Positions 60,114 to 64,000 of a DNA stretch of 64,000 nucleotides are shown piece after piece (position 1 is the stretch's first letter; the number at the start of each line of letters is the position of its first letter). Origin of the DNA: Neospora caninum Liverpool (taxonomy: Eukaryota; Apicomplexa; Conoidasida; Eucoccidiorida; Sarcocystidae). The position numbers and the translations under genes are program-made. The notes beneath the pieces were generated by a model. The model did not search any database, was not told where the DNA came from, and saw only the letters and a program-made list of their open reading frames with translations. Where the stretch lies: positions 2,253,324 to 2,317,323 of the forward strand of contig NC_018389.1 of NCBI RefSeq assembly GCF_000208865.1, given 5' to 3'.

Positions 60114-62032
60114 TTGAATCTACGATGTTTACCCCACCTCTACGTCCACTCACGACTGCCGCACCCCTTGTCAGGTATACGCGAGACGTTTCATCTTTAA
60201 GGTGGCTATCCGGTGCACTTTCTGCTGTCTGCGGAGAGCCAGGTCGCCCGTCCCCCCTCGTACGCAAAGCAAGAGGACGACCTTGTAACAGCAAACGTGT
60301 ATTAGTCATCTAGACGTTTTGAGCTCTTTATACAGCTTCACATATCGGCCGGTTTCTGCCATTATCACACTAACAATATCAATGCACCCGCGAACAGACG
60401 GTTTATAAAAGGAGCGGTACGATATTGCGCGCTAGTGGAAACGGGTAACACACATTTTATACGCATATCCGCACCCCCGAAAACCTTGGAGAACTCTTTC
60501 CCTTTCTAACCTGTAGGGGAGGGGGGGGGGGGCCATTCTCCAGAGGTACGCAAACGACTGCATAAATGCCTTTCGACACACACGGCATAGAGAAATACGT
60601 AGGTGGCCAACACCCCCTCCACACACACATGCGGTGAGGCCGTACATTCTTCACACTTCATGTGCGTCCGTTGCTAGCCACAACACCTTCAAAGTCCCTC
60701 TCTCGGGGTGCCCGCTGTGCACCGCAATCTTCCCCTGCTACAATGCGCCACTCCAGGTCTTCAACGCCAACACGTCGTGCACTCCGCATTCCATGGTGTC
60801 CGCAAGCGCCTACCACACTATTGTTCGATGATACATTTACCCGAGACCCCAGATATCGTCAGTCTCGTCCTTCCATTTAACAAGGGATGCCTCGCTGTCT
60901 TCGCGATCGCGTTGAACTCAACTCAGCGAATTCTTTGTGGTGCTCACGTGTATCCGGCGCGTTGAAGGACCACACGATTACAACGCTCGTCCATCCCCAT
61001 TCCCCTACAGTAGATTCAACTGCTGGCATTTGTTCATCTGTCACTTCTTACCGACGTTCGTTTACTGCTGTTTCACAACGGACACATTGCCACGGCGCGC
61101 CAACAGTTTATTTGGGCTTCGCGAAGACGCCGTGTTGGCCATCTCCACATGATCTCGGGTCCTTTTTCCACTGAGTCTCCGCCCCCTTATTTCAACTTCC
61201 TGGTTCTCCTCCGCGAGCACCTGCGCCTACAGGATCGAATCCCACGCACTGCCACCGGCCACATTCTGTTCCTTCCTGCCACACAGCAACTGACCGCCGG
61301 CACCCATCTCTCTTCTTCCTGCACACAGAGCGCCGGAATCGCCTCCATGGCAACTACTTGCTGTTCCGGGATGGTAGTTTTTCCTGCGATTCTTCACCAG
61401 CGGCTATGCCTGCTCCATCAGCCTGCTGTTCCTCGACTTCTGGACATGTCCGTGGTGCTTCACCGCGTGCACGTACATGGGCCTCCGGACTTGCCAGAGA
61501 CACGCGTTCATCACAAACGAGAGACCAGCCTCCTCGCCTGCGTCTGCGAAACTCAAACATCTGAGTGCCCTGTGGGATGTCTGCAGATGTCCGTTGCGGT
61601 GTTGCAACTGACTGGCAACAGCGACTGGACTGAAGCTGCGTTTGGCCGCAGCTTCATCTCGCCATGCATCCTGATCCTAAATCGAGTGCTCAATGGATGC
61701 CACAAACCACCTGTGGTCTCAAGTCACCCGACCCAGTTCCCCTTCTTCATTCACCGGACAGCCACGCCCATGCCGCTGCTCCATCAGTTTGCGGTGCCTC
61801 TCACCAGTCAACCTTTCGTGCTCCATTCCGTCCTTCTACAGCGGAAGCGAGGCGAGAAAGCGACAGATCGCCGCTGCTTCCCAAGGAGCGCAGGCTCAAA
61901 CCGCATGCGGATACACTGCGTTTCCCTTGTTGCCACCTCCCGTGTCTCGCCGGTCCTTGGATACACAGGCATGGCTCCTCAGCTGAGGTGATGCTGAGGA
62001 CTCTTCTCCCACGCCGTTCTCTAATTTTCCCC
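60114..62032. other. Highly conserved 3' flank of family gene, copy B
   Basis: Near-identical to 46589-48480, including a G homopolymer at about 60516-60532. Here the long plus ORF (61149-61991, 280 codons) is uninterrupted, but it is frameshifted in copy A. Identity to copy A ends about 62003, just before the stop codon of the minus gene. Confidence 0.5.
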
Positions 62033-64000
62033 CTAATCATTTTTTGGTGCCTGCAGCTGCAGCTGCTCGAAGCGCTGCAGTAGCAAATTCATATGTTGTA
62101 CTCCAACGTCCCTAGCTTGTCGGATGGACTCAGCCTCTTCCTGCGCACCGGCAAGCAGTCCACGTCGACGTTCAACTTCGTCCTTGAGCTGCTGTACCTC
62201 GGCGGAATCGCCTGGAACGTCTTCTTGGGCGGGAAGATCATCCTCAGCTCTCTGGGCATAATCGGCGAAGAAAGCCACTGCAGCTGCGGTCGAGTCTACA
62301 AACTCTTGTAACAGATTCACACGCTGCTCAGTCAGATCTAGTCCTTCCTTCACCTTTATCATGTTGGTTTCCTGGTCTGCTACCTTGGGCTCTGGTTCCG
62401 CTGCCGCGGACGGATCTTCCTGGCCTTCCGCCACCGTGGTGGTAGCGAACTGCATGAGGTTCTGCAACTGAAGGTGAAGCCTTTTGATATCATCTGTACT
62501 CGGAGCTCCGGGTCCCGGCGGCGAGCCGGTCACACCGGGGCCAGTCGCTCCTTCCTCAGTGTCTTCTGTCTCCGATTCCTTCAAAAGCTTCTCGAGCTCG
62601 CTCATGACTTTCTCCATCTTCTGCTCGAGCGCAGCACGCTGCTCCGGAGCAACTCCGTCTTCCTGTCCTTTCTCCACCGCTTCCGCCATAGAATACACTT
62701 CCAGCGCGAGGCGGCCGAGCCTAACGTTTGCCACCACCGCCGTGTGGTTACTTTCGAGTTCCTCCGCGAACTTATTGAGCGTGGCCGACAGTGTAACCAG
62801 CACGTTCGGTTGATTGAGCGACTTAATCACTTCCATGCGTGCCTGAGTGTTTCTGACCACAGTTTCCAGCGATCTCGCCTTCATTCGAAGCCTGAGGACG
62901 GTCTCCCGGCATTTCTGAACCTGCTGCAACAATCCCGACCGCACGCTTGCGACGCCATCAGGCAACCCACTGTCCTCGACGCCTGCCGCCGCCTCGCTCC
63001 GCTCCTCACCATCAGGCTTCGGCTCTTCCTCTCGTTCGTCGCGCTCTTCCTTCGGGCCGCTTTCAGTCTGTTCTGTCTGCTCTCCAGTCTGACCCGCCGC
63101 CGCTTCCTCCTTCAGCTTCTCAGGTTCTGCCTTCGGAATCTCCTCGGGTTCAGCTGCCGGAGCAGCGGGCGCAGCAGGCGCCTCCTTCTCCTCCGGTTTC
63201 TTAGGCTCCTTCTCGCCAACCTGCTCGGGATCAGCGGCAGGGTCTGCGGCCTCAGCAGGCACCGGATCCGCCTGTTCCTCGCCTGCTGTTGGTGACGCTG
63301 GACGCTCTTCCCCTTGCTGTTGTCTCCGACGCGATGCCCGTCGAGCAGCTGCCAGCGAGAAGGCGAGAAGCCCAAGTGCAACAGCCGAGGCCACCGCTCC
63401 GACGCGCGGGGATAGCGCATATTCTCCCGCTAACATCGCCGAAAAGTCCCGGACTAAATGCTGCCAACCTCGCACTGCATCACCCGCACCTTCGGCCGGC
63501 ACTTCCATTTGCCGCTCGACCGACGCGTCCGGTTGGAAGTCGACGGAGGCATCAGGATCAATGCCGTGCATGCTTTCTGGTTTTTTTAGGAGCCCCTGGA
63601 GTGCCGTCGGCGAAGACACCTTGTCAACCCCCAAGAGAGACGAACGCAGACCGTAGACGGCCGCCGCTACCAGCACTGCGGCCACGAGTGCAGCCTGCTT
63701 GCGACGCCGTCTGGATTCCTCGGTTTCTTGTGCGATTTCTGCGCTCTTTTTCTTGGTGGCAGCCGAGTCGAATTGCTCGGCACCAGCGCGGGCAGCGACC
63801 GTCTGGACATCTGCTTTCTGGGAGGCGGGCGTTTTCTTGGGCGTGACGTAGCCCATCATTCCAGCTGCTGCAAGGGCGGAAATGAGGACCGCAGGCAACA
63901 CATACCGGCTTTTTGACGCCATACGCTGGGTGGACACGGTGTACGAGACACTCGATCCGCGGGAACTGCGACCCTGTTGCTGTACGGCAGCCAAGCCGCG
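62033..64000 (-). CDS. Lineage-specific multi-membrane family protein, member 2 (5' end outside window)
   Basis: Open from the window edge to the stop at 62033, at least 655 codons. The first ATG in the window is at 63922 (MASKSRYVLPAVLIS), but member 1 has a signal peptide about 110 residues further upstream, so the true start is probably beyond 64000. The membrane module (three hydrophobic segments, RRRRK before the second, GVDKVSSPTALQGLLKKP between) is almost identical to member 1. The Pro/Glu repeat is reduced to one good unit. The C-terminal helical domain is alignable but strongly diverged: SLNQPNVLVTLSATLNKFAE here versus ELGQPSAEQSLVNAAERLSE in member 1, and QEDGVAPEQRAALE versus QEEGMTPREHAAF. 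It ends with a predicted coiled coil. The upstream segment (AAVQQQGRSSRGSS) is unrelated to member 1. Confidence 0.75.
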   Translation of the reverse strand, partial: RGLAAVQQQGRSSRGSSVSYTVSTQRMASKSRYVLPAVLISALAAAGMMGYVTPKKTPASQKADVQTVAARAGAEQFDSAATKKKSAEIAQETEESRRRRKQAALVAAVLVAAAVYGLRSSLLGVDKVSSPTALQGLLKKPESMHGIDPDASVDFQPDASVERQMEVPAEGAGDAVRGWQHLVRDFSAMLAGEYALSPRVGAVASAVALGLLAFSLAAARRASRRRQQQGEERPASPTAGEEQADPVPAEAADPAADPEQVGEKEPKKPEEKEAPAAPAAPAAEPEEIPKAEPEKLKEEAAAGQTGEQTEQTESGPKEERDEREEEPKPDGEERSEAAAGVEDSGLPDGVASVRSGLLQQVQKCRETVLRLRMKARSLETVVRNTQARMEVIKSLNQPNVLVTLSATLNKFAEELESNHTAVVANVRLGRLALEVYSMAEAVEKGQEDGVAPEQRAALEQKMEKVMSELEKLLKESETEDTEEGATGPGVTGSPPGPGAPSTDDIKRLHLQLQNLMQFATTTVAEGQEDPSAAAEPEPKVADQETNMIKVKEGLDLTEQRVNLLQEFVDSTAAAVAFFADYAQRAEDDLPAQEDVPGDSAEVQQLKDEVERRRGLLAGAQEEAESIRQARDVGVQHMNLLLQRFEQLQLQAPKND

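Larger units (their letters stand above)
56452..63921. repeat. Segmental duplication, copy B
   Basis: Starts at ACCACACGATGAG at 56452 and follows copy A through the NUMT, the AT run, the conserved 3' flank and the N-terminal module of the family gene. Shorter than copy A mainly because the family gene is shorter. A loss of about 56 bases near 58303 also contributes. The region upstream of the membrane module (beyond 63925) no longer matches. Confidence 0.9.

Noticed and set aside
61149..61991. 280-codon plus ORF in copy B
   Set aside because: Frameshifted by an 8-base duplication in copy A although surrounding DNA is nearly identical; probably the 3' flank of the minus gene.
1..64000. Telomeric CCCTAAA-type repeats, tRNA or rRNA genes, CRISPR arrays, transposase genes
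   Set aside because: Looked for by eye on both strands and none recognised; a tRNA scan was not possible here.

Overview
The window looks like nuclear DNA of a tissue-cyst coccidian (Sarcocystidae; Toxoplasma, Hammondia or Neospora type). The evidence is: intron-rich genes with GT..AG junctions and GC-balanced coding DNA; many (AT)n microsatellites; Ser-, Glu- and Arg-rich low-complexity coding insertions; an acylated PH-domain protein of the apicomplexan APH type; and a decayed nuclear copy of apicomplexan cytochrome b. Species is inferred, not proven. No bacterial features (operons, Shine-Dalgarno sites, CRISPR, IS elements) are present, and I recognised no tRNA or rRNA gene.

Left and centre (1-41 kb) hold four minus-strand genes separated by long gene-poor stretches. 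(1) 1088-4110 is a calcineurin-B/CIB-like EF-hand protein. (2) 10870-14844 is a large two-exon helical protein of unknown function. (3) 18213 to about 29375 is a family A DNA polymerase of the theta/nu type. I could place 13 coding segments, and the fingers/palm part joins in phase from exon to exon. (4) 33539-35105 is a two-exon acylated pleckstrin-homology protein. Gaps at 4.1-10.9, 14.8-18.2, 29.4-33.5 and 35.1-41.0 kb show no gene I can support. They carry microsatellites and one very AT-rich island near 10.2 kb that resembles organellar DNA.

Right (41-64 kb) is a segmental duplication. A block starting sharply at 42868 recurs at 56452. Each copy carries the same mitochondrial cytb fragment, the same long non-coding stretch, and a minus-strand gene of one multi-membrane, repeat-bearing family (48462-51281, and 62033 to beyond the window edge). 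Flanking DNA and the N-terminal membrane module are nearly identical between copies. The C-terminal helical halves of the two proteins are strongly diverged, as is a 0.45-kb cassette with an ORF in both copies at 46.1-46.6 and 59.7-60.1 kb. Two less certain plus-strand genes (40967-42810 and 54598-56173) sit just left of each block copy.

Functionally the four left genes are unrelated housekeeping or signalling genes: calcium sensing, DNA repair synthesis, and phosphatidic-acid/membrane signalling for secretion. The right arm looks like a fast-evolving, lineage-specific family region, possibly encoding secreted or membrane proteins. Its mosaic family structure is the most interesting part of the window.
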